A DNA stretch of 49,263 nt from the NCBI GenBank assembly GCA_947589155.1, contig CANQBH010000015.1:1-49263 (forward strand). The letters run 5' to 3'. The notes beneath the pieces are model-generated. The model was given only the letters and a program-made list of their open reading frames with translations, was not told where the DNA came from and did not search any database. A program made the translations under genes and the position numbers. Each line of letters begins with the position of its first letter. The stretch's first letter is position 1. This document shows, one piece after another, positions 27,759 to 35,657 of the stretch. The stretch comes from an uncultured Lachnospiraceae bacterium. GTDB taxonomy: Bacteria > Bacillota > Clostridia > Lachnospirales > Lachnospiraceae.

Positions 27759-28418
27759 TTAGTTGGCAACTTTCACCATACTGTGGCGGATCACCGCCTC
27801 GCGGTAAAGATAACCTTTCTGCAGTTCCTCCACCACTTCGTTTTCGCCGAAGTTCTCGTCTTCGATGTGCATGACGGCGTTGTGATACTCCGGATCGAAC
27901 TCTTTGCCCACGGCATCGATCGCCGTAACGCCCGCATCCTCAAGGGAGGTCATCAACTGCTTATAGACCATCTGCATCCCCTGCGCGAACGGATCGCCGC
28001 TTCCTTCTTCCACACCGGCAAGACCGCGTTCAAAATTGTCCACCACCGGCAGGATCTTTTCCAAGATACTCTTTGCGCCGATCTCATACATCTGCGCCTT
28101 TTCTTTTTCGGAGCGCTTGCGGAAATTTTCAAATTCCGCCATCTGCCGTCTGACGCGGTCCGTCAGTTCCTCGATCTGCTCGTCTTTCTTATCTTTCTTT
28201 TCTTTTTTCTTTTTCGGCGTCCTGCTCTCTTGTTCGTCGTGCTCCTCGCCGCTCACGTCCGTCGTTTCTTCCGCCGCTTCGTCTGCGGTTTCTTCCGCTT
28301 CGCCCGTTTCCGCGGTCTCTTTTGCGGATCCTTCCGCATCCCTTTCCGCGGTTTCTTCTACGGTTTCTTCTGCGGTCTCCGCCGCGCTCTCCTCCCGCAG
28401 TTCTTCACTCTCTGCCAC
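27759..28418 (-). CDS. grpE: Nucleotide exchange factor GrpE with a long acidic N-terminal tail
   Basis: Releases ADP from DnaK. The conserved part begins near residue 79 (DEQIEELTDRVRRQMAEFEN) with the long coiled coil, then VVDNFERGL and the beta domain ending LQKGYLYREAVIRHSMVKVA. Before it, about 75 residues are almost only Glu, Ala, Thr and Ser with repeated AEET-like units, ending in a Lys-rich KKKKEKKDKKDE. The frame is open to a TTG at 28439, but the GTG at 28418 has AAGGAG eight bases before it, giving 219 residues. The tail is probably disordered. Confidence 0.95.
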   Translation of the reverse strand: MAESEELREESAAETAEETVEETAERDAEGSAKETAETGEAEETADEAAEETTDVSGEEHDEQESRTPKKKKEKKDKKDEQIEELTDRVRRQMAEFENFRKRSEKEKAQMYEIGAKSILEKILPVVDNFERGLAGVEEGSGDPFAQGMQMVYKQLMTSLEDAGVTAIDAVGKEFDPEYHNAVMHIEDENFGENEVVEELQKGYLYREAVIRHSMVKVAN

Positions 28419-28442
28419 GGTTCTCTCTCCTTCCTGCAACTT

Positions 28443-29468
28443 TTATCGTTTTAATATCTTATCCAACTGAACCTTTAGGTTTTTCAGATTGTCCATAACG
28501 TTTTCGTAGTCCATCCGTTTCGGGCCGACGATACCGATTGTCCCCCGTACGCCTTCGCCCAGTTCATAGGTCGCCGTAACGACGCTGCAATCTTTCATCG
28601 TCTGAATCGGGCTCTCGTCGCCGATATAGACCTGAATGCCGGTCTCGTCCTCTCCCTGCGTTTCCGCAATGAGATCCGCCAATGCCTGCTTTTCTTCAAA
28701 CGCGCTGATCAGTTCGCTCGCCCGCTGCGAGTCGCTCAACTCCGGATATTTGAAGAAGTTTGTCGCGCCGCTCGTGTAGATCTCGAGGTCGTCGCCCTCG
28801 TGGATCGTCTCGGCAACCGTATTGAGCACCTGCGCGATGATCTCCTCGTGGATCCCCGCCTGCTCCCGCAGTTTCGCGATCAGCCCCAGATTGATCTCCT
28901 CGACCGTCAGACCGGTCAGGTGCGTGTTCAGAAGGATATTCAACTTGAGCATCGTCTCGCTGTCCAGCGGTTCTTCCACCGGAATGATCTTATTCTTGAC
29001 GATGTTGCCTTCCATCACGACCACGGACAGGATCTGGTGGTCGTCCACGGCGGAGAGCTGTACGAACTTCAGCCGGTTGCGCTGCAGCGACGGCGCGGAG
29101 ATCATCGTTGCGTACTGCGTATTGTTCGCGAGCACCTTGACGACCTGCTTGAGCATCTTTTCCATCTTTTCCGTCTTTTCGATCATCATCTCCTGCATCT
29201 CTGTGACCTCGCGGTCCTTTGCGGCGATCAGATGATCGACATAGAAACGGTAGCCCTTGTCGGATGGGATCCTTCCCGACGACGTATGCGGCTGTACGAT
29301 ATAACCCAGTTCTTCCAGATCCGACATCTCGTTGCGGATCGTCGCCGAACTCAGGTTCAGATCCGTCGCCTTGGAGATCGTCCGTGAACCGACCGGCTCG
29401 CCGGTCTCCAGATAATTCTTGATGATCGCATTCAGAATGATCTCTTTTCTCTCGCCTAATTCGTCCAT
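28443..29468 (-). CDS. hrcA: Heat-inducible repressor HrcA
   Basis: Binds CIRCE and represses the class I heat-shock genes; GroEL activity keeps it functional in studied species. The 341 residues comprise an N-terminal winged helix (ERKEIILNAIIKNYLETGEPVGSRT, LSSATIRNEMSDLEELGYI, PHTSSGRIPSDKGYRFYVD) and the GAF-like dimer region ending GTIGIVGPKRMDYENVM. The ATG at 29468 has AGAGGAG upstream and follows CIRCE by 34 bases; an upstream alternative at 29516 would start inside CIRCE and is rejected. Confidence 0.97.
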   Translation of the reverse strand: MDELGERKEIILNAIIKNYLETGEPVGSRTISKATDLNLSSATIRNEMSDLEELGYIVQPHTSSGRIPSDKGYRFYVDHLIAAKDREVTEMQEMMIEKTEKMEKMLKQVVKVLANNTQYATMISAPSLQRNRLKFVQLSAVDDHQILSVVVMEGNIVKNKIIPVEEPLDSETMLKLNILLNTHLTGLTVEEINLGLIAKLREQAGIHEEIIAQVLNTVAETIHEGDDLEIYTSGATNFFKYPELSDSQRASELISAFEEKQALADLIAETQGEDETGIQVYIGDESPIQTMKDCSVVTATYELGEGVRGTIGIVGPKRMDYENVMDNLKNLKVQLDKILKR

Positions 29469-29502
29469 CGCTTCTCCTCTGGAAACTTCTGCCTGCGTGC
29501 TG

Positions 29503-29529
29503 TTAGCACTCGACAATAAAGAGTGCTAA
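29503..29529. promoter_or_regulatory. CIRCE operator
   Basis: TTAGCACTC, nine bases, GAGTGCTAA: a perfect match to the HrcA-binding consensus. It lies between the promoter and hrcA, so transcription of hrcA-grpE-dnaK-dnaJ is autoregulated by HrcA. Confidence 0.98.
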
Positions 29530-29540
29530 CATCTGTAACT

Positions 29541-29569
29541 AATCTAGCACCTCTTATTCCGTTTGTCAA
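29541..29569 (-). promoter_or_regulatory. Promoter of the hrcA-grpE-dnaK-dnaJ operon
   Basis: TTGACA (29569-29564), 17 bases, TAGATT (29546-29541) on the minus strand. The start site would be near 29534, five bases ahead of CIRCE, so HrcA blocks early transcription. Confidence 0.88.
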
Positions 29570-29590
29570 CACTTCCGCCGCTTTTTTTCA

Positions 29591-29616
29591 AAAAAAATCG
29601 GGGCAGCGCCCCGATT
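29591..29616 (-). terminator. Terminator downstream of hemW
   Basis: AATCGGGGC/GCCCCGATT is a perfect 9-base stem with a 3-base loop, followed on the minus strand by a run of eight T. It ends transcription arriving from lepA-hemW, about 205 bases after the hemW stop, just before the hrcA promoter. Confidence 0.85.
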
Positions 29617-29670
29617 CTTTTCTATATTCTTTTCTTTCATTTATTGCTTTTACACTTATGGTTCCATCCA

Positions 29671-29778
29671 CTGCCGAAGGTCAGGTGAACAGACGAAAGC
29701 ATCTCGACCGTTACTATCATCCGAATTGTTTATGGCGGACGAGATATTATAAACCTTGCTGTTTCGGAAAACGAGTAA
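29671..29778 (+). pseudogene. Remnant of a RelE/ParE-type toxin C-terminus (tentative)
   Basis: The 350 bases between hrcA and hemW hold no intact gene. A 29-codon plus-strand frame (29689-29778) reads TDESISTVTIIRIVYGGRDI followed by INLAVSENE and a stop. The IIRIVYGGRDI part resembles the closing strand of RelE/ParE-family toxins. It is cut off by a TGA at 29686, while the adjacent frame just upstream reads AEGQVN, which would join naturally after a one-base shift. No start, antitoxin gene or further upstream toxin sequence is visible, so this looks like a decayed fragment. The similarity is judged from memory on about 20 residues. Confidence 0.4.
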
Positions 29779-29783
29779 TCATT

Positions 29784-29809
29784 ACCACCGGCTGAACCGG
29801 TGGTTTTTT
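29784..29809 (+). terminator. Plus-strand terminator-like hairpin
   Basis: ACCACCGG (29784-29791) pairs with CCGGTGGT (29797-29804) around five bases, followed by six T. It lies 6 bases after the stop of the toxin-like fragment and points away from hrcA, so it looks like that lost gene's terminator. Confidence 0.75.
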
Positions 29810-29821
29810 CAGCCCCGCCGC

Positions 29822-31063
29822 TCAGCGGCCCAACAGGAAATGCGCCAGCACATAATTGCTGAGATCCCGCCCGCGCTCCGTCAGGAAGATCCGGCCGTTT
29901 TCCGTCACAAGCATTTCTTCCTCCCGAAGTTTTTTTAAGACCTCGCCATAGATCCCGTCGATCCGGCAGCCGAACGCGCCTTCAAAATCGCGCCGCGTCA
30001 CCCCGCGGTTCATACGCAGGCCGAGAAACATAAACTCCTCCATCTCATCCTGCCTTGACAACGTCTGCACGCCGTCCCAAAACGGCGATACAAAACCGTC
30101 CGCCTGCAACTTTTTGACCGCGTCGTCCTGCCACAGCGCCTCCTGCCCCCGCTCCGCCAGCAGGCTGCACCTGCGCATGTACTCTTCCAGATCGGAGACA
30201 TTGGAGCCGCGGTTTTTTCCCGCCAGCGACGCCGCGCCGACGCCGAGGCCGAGATAATCCCCTCTGGTCCAATACGCGCAGTTATGCTCGCAGGCATACC
30301 CCTGACGGGCGTAATTGGAGATCTCGTACCGGTCGTACCCGTTTTCTTCCAAGACATACTGCGTCATCTTATATAAACGGTATTCCAGTTCCTCATCCGG
30401 CAGCGCCAGCGTTTTTTCTCCGGCCTCGCGCCGTTTGACGTCCTCGCCGTAACGTTCAAAAAACGGCGTGCCTTCTTCGATCATCAGCGCGTAGGTGGAA
30501 ATATGCGACGGACGGAGCCGCAGCACATACTCCAACGTGTAGAGCAGATCGTCAAGGGTCTGCCCCGGCAATCCCGTCATCAGGTCGACGTTAATGTTGG
30601 AAAACCCCGCTTTTCTCGCCATGTCGTAGGTATGCAGAAAACGCTCGGGCGTATGGATCCGGCCAAGCAGCCGCAGTTCGCTTTCTTTTGCCGATTGCAG
30701 GCCGATACTCAGGCGGTTGCAGCCGTACATGCGGTACATTTGCAGTTTGTCCGCCGTGACCGTTCCCGGATTGCACTCGATCGTCATCTCGGCGTCGCAG
30801 GAAACGGAAAACGCCTCCCGCAGCGTCCGCAGGACGGTCTCCATCGCGTCCAGATCCAGCCATGTCGGCGTACCGCCGCCGATATAAACGGTAGAAACGG
30901 TATGCCCCGAGGCCGCCGCGCCAAGAAAGCGGATCTCCTCGCAAAGGCTGCGCACATAACGCGCCTGCGTCCGCTCGTCATAGACGCCGGATAAAAAATC
31001 GCAGTAGCCGCACTTCTTCACGCAGAAGGGGATATGCACATATAAACTGATCCTGTCCTTCAC
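29822..31063 (-). CDS. hemW: HemW, coproporphyrinogen III oxidase-like radical SAM protein
   Basis: 413 residues. The radical SAM cysteines are 14, 18 and 21 in HIPFCVKKCGYCDF, then YIGGGTPTWLD, LSIGLQSAKESEL and the C-terminal HemN-type domain (YEISNYARQGYACEHNCAYW). HemW is regarded as a heme chaperone or insertion protein rather than the true oxidase; it lacks the extra N-terminal segment of HemN. The longer frame extends into lepA; a GTG at 31063 with AAGGCGGGG upstream, 11 bases after the lepA stop, is the likely start. lepA-hemW is a conserved pair. Confidence 0.92.
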   Translation of the reverse strand: MKDRISLYVHIPFCVKKCGYCDFLSGVYDERTQARYVRSLCEEIRFLGAAASGHTVSTVYIGGGTPTWLDLDAMETVLRTLREAFSVSCDAEMTIECNPGTVTADKLQMYRMYGCNRLSIGLQSAKESELRLLGRIHTPERFLHTYDMARKAGFSNINVDLMTGLPGQTLDDLLYTLEYVLRLRPSHISTYALMIEEGTPFFERYGEDVKRREAGEKTLALPDEELEYRLYKMTQYVLEENGYDRYEISNYARQGYACEHNCAYWTRGDYLGLGVGAASLAGKNRGSNVSDLEEYMRRCSLLAERGQEALWQDDAVKKLQADGFVSPFWDGVQTLSRQDEMEEFMFLGLRMNRGVTRRDFEGAFGCRIDGIYGEVLKKLREEEMLVTENGRIFLTERGRDLSNYVLAHFLLGR

Positions 31064-31074
31064 TTTGCCCCGCC

Positions 31075-32886
31075 TTAATCCTCGTCTAATTTCAGCACGC
31101 TCATGAAGGCCTCCTGCGGGATCTCCACATTGCCAACCTGACGCATCCGTTTCTTGCCTTCCTTCTGCTTTTCGAGCAGTTTCTTCTTGCGCGTGATATC
31201 GCCGCCGTAACACTTTGCCAGGACGTCCTTCCGCATCGCCTTCACCGTTTCCCTTGCGATGATCTTGCTGCCGACGGCCGCCTGAATCGGAATCTCAAAC
31301 AGATGGCGCGGAATCTCCGCCTTGAGTTTTTCGCACATCTTCCTGCCGCGCTCGTAAGCGGTTTGGGCAAAGACGATGAACGACAGCGCGTCCACTTCTT
31401 CTTTATTGATCAAAATGTCGAGTTTGACCAGATCAGACCGCATATATCCCTTCATCTCATAGTCAAACGACGCGTAGCCGCGCGACCGCGACTTCAGAGC
31501 GTCAAAGAAATCATAGATGATCTCATTGAGCGGCAGGGTATAGCGCAAAAGCGCGCGGGTCTCTTCCATATATTCCATGCTGATGTAGATCCCGCGGCGT
31601 TCCTGACAAAGATCCATGATCGCGCCGATATATTCGCTGGTGACCATGATCTCCGCTTCCACGATCGGTTCTTCCATATAATCGATCTCGGAAGGATCCG
31701 GCAGATTGGACGGATTGGTCAGTTCGATCACCGTCTGATCCGTCTTGTGCACGCGGTAAACGACGCCCGGCGCCGTCGTCACAAGATCCAGATGGTATTC
31801 CCGCTCCAGCCGCTCCTGCACGATCTCAAGATGCAGAAGGCCGAGGAAGCCGCAGCGGAAGCCAAACCCGAGGGCTGCCGACGTTTCCGGCTCAAACTGC
31901 AGCGCTGCGTCGTTCAACTGAAGTTTTTCAAGCGCGTCGCGCAGATCGGGATATTTTGCGCCGTCCGCAGGGTACAGTCCGCAGTACACCATCGGATTGA
32001 CTTTTTTATAACCCGGCAGCGGCTTGTCGCAGGGATCCTTTTTATGGGTGATGGTATCCCCCACGCGGGTATCCTTGACGTTCTTGATGCTGGCCGTAAG
32101 ATAACCGACCATTCCCGCAGCGAGTTCGTCGCACGGCACGAACTGTCCCGCGCCGAAATAACCGACTTCCACGACTTCCGCGACAGCGCCCGTCGCCATC
32201 ATCAGCACCTGTTCGCCCGGACGGATCGTGCCCTCGCGTACGCGGAAGAAAACGATCACGCCCTTATAGGCGTCGTAGACGGAATCGAAGATCAGCGCCT
32301 GCAGTTTGCCGTTCGGGTCGCCCTGCGGCGCAGGAAGCCGCGCTACGATCTGCTCCAAGACTTCTTCCACATTCTGCCCCGTTTTCGCCGAGATCATGGG
32401 CGCATCCTGCGCCTCAATACCGATCACGTCTTCGATCTCATCTTTGACGCGCTGCGGATCCGCGCTCGGCAGATCGATCTTGTTGATGACCGGCAGCACC
32501 TCCAGATCGTGATCCAGCGCCAGATAAACATTCGCCAGCGTCTGCGCTTCTATGCCCTGCGCGGCGTCCACCACAAGCACCGCGCCGTCGCAGGCTGCGA
32601 GACTCCTTGATACTTCGTAATTGAAATCCACATGGCCCGGCGTATCGATCAGATTGAAGGTATAGGTCTGTCCGTCCTTTGCCTGATAGACGATCCGCAC
32701 GGCCTGCGATTTGATCGTGATCCCACGCTCCCGCTCAAGTTCCATATTGTCCAAGACCTGCGCCTGCATCTCGCGATCCGTCAGCAGCCCCGTCATCTCA
32801 ATGATACGGTCCGCCAGCGTGGACTTGCCGTGATCGATATGCGCAACGATACAAAAATTGCGAATCCTGCTTTGCTCCGGTAACAT
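31075..32886 (-). CDS. lepA: Elongation factor 4 (LepA)
   Basis: 603-residue translational GTPase that back-translocates or remodels ribosomes under stress. [18 protein letters not shown] is the P-loop, with DTPGHVDF and [10 protein letters not shown] as the other G motifs. The LepA-specific C-terminal domain ends the protein ([33 protein letters not shown]). GGAGGAGTCT precedes the ATG. Its promoter lies in the short gap after the MFS gene. Confidence 0.98.
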   Translation of the reverse strand: MLPEQSRIRNFCIVAHIDHGKSTLADRIIEMTGLLTDREMQAQVLDNMELERERGITIKSQAVRIVYQAKDGQTYTFNLIDTPGHVDFNYEVSRSLAACDGAVLVVDAAQGIEAQTLANVYLALDHDLEVLPVINKIDLPSADPQRVKDEIEDVIGIEAQDAPMISAKTGQNVEEVLEQIVARLPAPQGDPNGKLQALIFDSVYDAYKGVIVFFRVREGTIRPGEQVLMMATGAVAEVVEVGYFGAGQFVPCDELAAGMVGYLTASIKNVKDTRVGDTITHKKDPCDKPLPGYKKVNPMVYCGLYPADGAKYPDLRDALEKLQLNDAALQFEPETSAALGFGFRCGFLGLLHLEIVQERLEREYHLDLVTTAPGVVYRVHKTDQTVIELTNPSNLPDPSEIDYMEEPIVEAEIMVTSEYIGAIMDLCQERRGIYISMEYMEETRALLRYTLPLNEIIYDFFDALKSRSRGYASFDYEMKGYMRSDLVKLDILINKEEVDALSFIVFAQTAYERGRKMCEKLKAEIPRHLFEIPIQAAVGSKIIARETVKAMRKDVLAKCYGGDITRKKKLLEKQKEGKKRMRQVGNVEIPQEAFMSVLKLDED

Positions 32887-32913
32887 AGACTCCTCCGTTC
32901 TTTTGCTTCTCCC

Positions 32914-32943
32914 ATCTTACCACAAGGGACGCCCCATCGACAA
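32914..32943 (-). promoter_or_regulatory. Probable lepA-hemW promoter
   Basis: TTGTCG (32943-32938), 18 bases, TAAGAT (32919-32914) on the minus strand, 28 bases upstream of the lepA ATG. Spacing is slightly long and both boxes are one or two bases off consensus. Confidence 0.5.
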
Positions 32944-32953
32944 GACAAGAATG

Positions 32954-34129
32954 TCAGTCTTCCATCCTCCCCCTTTTTGCAATGCTGCGGTACGCCCACT
33001 CCAGCAGCCCGATATTGAGAGCGGCAAAGACCGCCAGATAAAACGGCATGAGCCAAATACCCGCCGACTGCTGGATCCTGCCGAACAGCGCCGGCATCAG
33101 CATACTGCCCGCATAGGCGGACGCCATTTGCAGGCCGATCGCCGCCGCGCTGTATTTCTTTCCAAAATTCTCCGGCGCCATATGCTGGATCGCCGGATAG
33201 ATCGGCCCCATTCCCGTACCGGCGAGCAGAAAGCCCGCGGCGGCCACCGCGTAACCCCGCAGCGGTAACGCGATCAGCAAGAGACCCAAAAACTCCACTG
33301 CGATACCGACACGGATCAGCAGACGGTCGCCCGCCCGTCGGGAAACAAAACCGGAGATCAGCCGCCCGAGCATCAGGCCGCCAAAGATCAGCGAACCGAA
33401 AGAGGCGACGATCTCCTTGCCCATCTCCGGCCGCGTACCGGCAAAATAACTGGACGTCCAGAGAAAACAGGTAGCCTCTCCCGCACAATAGGAAAAGAAC
33501 GCGATCATCGTCAGAACGACGCCGGGCCGTTTCAGCGTCTCCATGATCCCCGCGCTTTCCGCCGCTTCCTGCGCCTCCCCGCCCTGCCGGCGTTTCCAAA
33601 GCGGCAGCGAGAAGATGCACACGATCAGGATCCCGATCTGAAGACAGGCGGTCCAGCGGTAGCCTTCTCTCCAATGCGCATACTTGAGCGCGAGCGCCAT
33701 GATATTCGGGCTGATCACAGCGCCAAGCCCGTAAAAGCAGTGAAGGAAATTCATCACGGACGCTGAATAGTGGTTCGCCACATAGTGATTGAGCGAAGCG
33801 TCGATACACCCCGCCCCGAGTCCATAGGGGACGGCAAAGAGACACAGCATCCAATACGCGCCGGAAATGGAAAATCCCAGCAGCCCCGCCACCGTCAGAA
33901 AGATCGAACCGATCACGATCCAAGCCGTAGGGATCTTTTTGATGAGGCGCGGACTGATCAGCGACGAAAGGATCGTCATTGCCGAGATGATCATGGAAAT
34001 ATAACCGGCATAGGACGACGGGACGCCGAAAACGCCCTGCATCGTCGGCCACGCCGAACCCAGCAGGGAATCCGGCAGGCCGAGGCTGATAAACGCAAGA
34101 TAGATGACCGCGATCAATAAAGAGGTCAT
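32954..34129 (-). CDS. Major facilitator superfamily transporter
   Basis: 391 residues with about twelve hydrophobic segments. It opens LLIAVIYLAFISLGLPDSLLGSAWPTMQ, and the helix 2-3 loop is SPRLIKKIPT; later HCFYGLGAVISPNIM and GTGMGPIYPAIQHMAPENFG resemble FucP-like and related sugar or metabolite MFS permeases common in Lachnospiraceae. Substrate unknown. A good AAGGAG site precedes the ATG. It lies between the FliD-like gene and lepA, interrupting the spoIIP-lepA order of Bacillus. A tandem 11-base repeat (34157-34182) lies upstream. Confidence 0.85.
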   Translation of the reverse strand: MTSLLIAVIYLAFISLGLPDSLLGSAWPTMQGVFGVPSSYAGYISMIISAMTILSSLISPRLIKKIPTAWIVIGSIFLTVAGLLGFSISGAYWMLCLFAVPYGLGAGCIDASLNHYVANHYSASVMNFLHCFYGLGAVISPNIMALALKYAHWREGYRWTACLQIGILIVCIFSLPLWKRRQGGEAQEAAESAGIMETLKRPGVVLTMIAFFSYCAGEATCFLWTSSYFAGTRPEMGKEIVASFGSLIFGGLMLGRLISGFVSRRAGDRLLIRVGIAVEFLGLLLIALPLRGYAVAAAGFLLAGTGMGPIYPAIQHMAPENFGKKYSAAAIGLQMASAYAGSMLMPALFGRIQQSAGIWLMPFYLAVFAALNIGLLEWAYRSIAKRGRMED

Positions 34130-34156
34130 TGTTTTTTCTCCTTTTTGCTATGTATG

Positions 34157-34182
34157 TTCCGTCAAAATATTTTCCGTCAAAA
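34157..34182. repeat. Tandem 11-base repeat upstream of the MFS gene
   Basis: TTCCGTCAAAA occurs at 34157-34167 and again at 34172-34182, with a 15-base period. On the minus strand each copy supplies a TTGACG-like -35 element; no good -10 follows. It may be a regulator site. Confidence 0.5.
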
Positions 34183-34194
34183 CCGCGGCACGCA

Positions 34195-34234
34195 AAAAAC
34201 CGCCGCCCGGCAAACTTTCATTTGCCGAGGCGGC
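34195..34234 (-). terminator. Strong terminator of the FliD-like gene
   Basis: GCCGCC, C and GGCAAA (34202-34214) pair with TTTGCC, G and GGCGGC (34221-34234) with one bulged A. The minus strand continues into TTTTT. It is among the strongest hairpins in the window. Confidence 0.85.
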
Positions 34235-34270
34235 AGCCCGTCTATTGTCTGAGACAAATCAAACCGCAGA

Positions 34271-35446
34271 TCAGATCGCCGTATTGAAGCGCAGCGCGCC
34301 CTGTGCATCGTAAGCGCCAGTCGCGGTATAGCCGTTGGATGCGTCCGCCTGCGTCGTCATGTAGTAGTTGACCAGAGAGACGTTGGAGGCGATAGACGCT
34401 CCATAGGTCTTGAAGAACTTCTGCATCTGCTCCATATCCGAAGCCTTGAACGTATCCTCGTTGATCGACAGCCTTCCGTTGGTATCCAGACTGATACCGA
34501 ACTCTGCCAGCGCGCCCTTCTGCTGCGCCGTCTTGTTCATGATCTGCGCCGTGTTGGACATCACTCCGGAATTTGCACTGAAGCGGGTCTGGTTCAACAG
34601 GGCGTTATAGTCATTGACAAAATTCTTTGCTGCGGAAAAGATCTTGTCGATATCGTAGCGATCGCCGTCTTTATCCTGTATCTTTTTGAAGAGATCCGCA
34701 GACATCATCGTCTCAATATCCGTCTTCAGGGAAGCCGCGTTGCCTACGGTCTCTTTGGCGTCTTCGGTCGTTTCCTCGGTGCTCTCCGTCGCTCCCGGCG
34801 CCGCGTCCGCAAAAGAGAGGCGCGCGTTTACGGTCGAGCCGTAACTCAGGACGTTATCTTTTGAGAAGACATCCTGAATCTTGGAAAGATCCGTGGACTT
34901 TAACTTTTCTTCGTCCAACTGCAACGTGCCGTTCTCATTGATCGAAATACCGATCTCCGCCAGCCGGTCAACGTTTGCCTTGGAACTGCGCATCATACCG
35001 GCGACATTTTCCGTTTTGCGCAGCAGCGTGGATTTTTTCGCCGTATTCACGACATTGTTATACTGCGATACATAATCCTTGATCGCGGAGACCGTCTTGT
35101 CTCTCGCGTCCGTTTTGTCCTTGGAGTCCAGATAAGTGTTTTTGTTCTGTAATACGGAAAGAGAACTCCGCAGTTTGGAGATGCCCGTCGTCAATCCGGC
35201 GTTGGCCTCCTGTACCTCTTTGGAAACGGTCGGATTCCTTCGTTCCGCCATTAACTGGTCAATGATATTGACCTTGCCGGAAGAATTGCTGCCCGAAGAC
35301 GATACGCCTGTGGAACCGTAATCCGAGCCGCCGTAATAAGACCGCATAAGTTTCTGATAACTGCCGCTCTTGATACTGTACCAGTCCGTGTACCAACTCG
35401 CGCTTGTGGAACCTGAAAACATACTGCTGAAAAGATTCTGGCTCAT
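34271..35446 (-). CDS. FliD-like (flagellar hook-associated protein 2-like) protein with duplicated module
   Basis: 391 residues from the ATG at 35446, which stands 9 bases from AAGGAGG (a TTG at 35455 and ATG at 35452 are too close). After a Ser/Gly/Tyr-rich start (WYSIKSGSYQKLMRSYYGG) and a coiled stretch, two modules of about 85 residues align by eye: roughly 122-206 (AIKDYVSQYNNVVNT to LAEIGISINENGTLQLDEEKL) and 273-358 (AAKNFVNDYNALLNQ to LAEFGISLDTNGRLSINEDTF). The pattern, with a YN-rich helix and then a GI...NG.L.(L/I).E unit, is that of the FliD C-terminal domain. An acidic Thr/Glu linker separates them. No signal peptide, membrane segment or flagellar neighbours. Own promoter, leader and terminator. 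Function unknown. Confidence 0.7.
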   Translation of the reverse strand: MSQNLFSSMFSGSTSASWYTDWYSIKSGSYQKLMRSYYGGSDYGSTGVSSSGSNSSGKVNIIDQLMAERRNPTVSKEVQEANAGLTTGISKLRSSLSVLQNKNTYLDSKDKTDARDKTVSAIKDYVSQYNNVVNTAKKSTLLRKTENVAGMMRSSKANVDRLAEIGISINENGTLQLDEEKLKSTDLSKIQDVFSKDNVLSYGSTVNARLSFADAAPGATESTEETTEDAKETVGNAASLKTDIETMMSADLFKKIQDKDGDRYDIDKIFSAAKNFVNDYNALLNQTRFSANSGVMSNTAQIMNKTAQQKGALAEFGISLDTNGRLSINEDTFKASDMEQMQKFFKTYGASIASNVSLVNYYMTTQADASNGYTATGAYDAQGALRFNTAI

Positions 35447-35486
35447 ATTCATCAACCTCCTTGTCTCTCATGAGTCATAAAATCTG

Positions 35487-35508
35487 CTATCCCTTTTTGT
35501 ATGGATAG
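35487..35508 (-). promoter_or_regulatory. Leader hairpin of the FliD-like gene
   Basis: CTATCC/GGATAG arms flank ten bases within the roughly 125-base leader, ending about 40 bases before the start codon. It might influence mRNA stability or translation. Confidence 0.4.
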
Positions 35509-35580
35509 TATATCATACCCCGGTCAAAGAATCCAGTGGTCAATTCTGCTGCTCACAACATATTTTCGCCTTCTGACTAC

Positions 35581-35608
35581 ATTATAGACCCTGCAGCCCC
35601 CCCGTCAA
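35581..35608 (-). promoter_or_regulatory. Promoter of the FliD-like gene
   Basis: TTGACG (35608-35603), 16 bases including a G-run, TATAAT (35586-35581) on the minus strand. One mismatch to consensus overall, so strong vegetative expression is likely. The leader would be about 125 bases. It starts some 50 bases after the spoIIP stop. Confidence 0.8.
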
Positions 35609-35657
35609 GGGATTTTTCGATCTTCCGCCTCTTTTTTGTTCTTTTTTACTTCCGGCC

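Noticed and set aside
29523-29795. Intact 90-residue plus-strand gene in the hrcA-hemW gap
   Set aside because: It begins beside CIRCE and spans the hrcA promoter and a terminator hairpin, so it cannot be a normal gene; only the tail region shows toxin-like sequence, in another frame.
31303-32610. 435-codon plus-strand frame opposite lepA
   Set aside because: Antisense to a fully conserved gene, His/Arg-rich, with no family features.
32793-34052. 419-codon minus-strand frame overlapping the MFS gene and the lepA start
   Set aside because: It is a shifted-frame shadow of the MFS gene; the hydrophobic pattern and ribosome site belong to 32954-34129.
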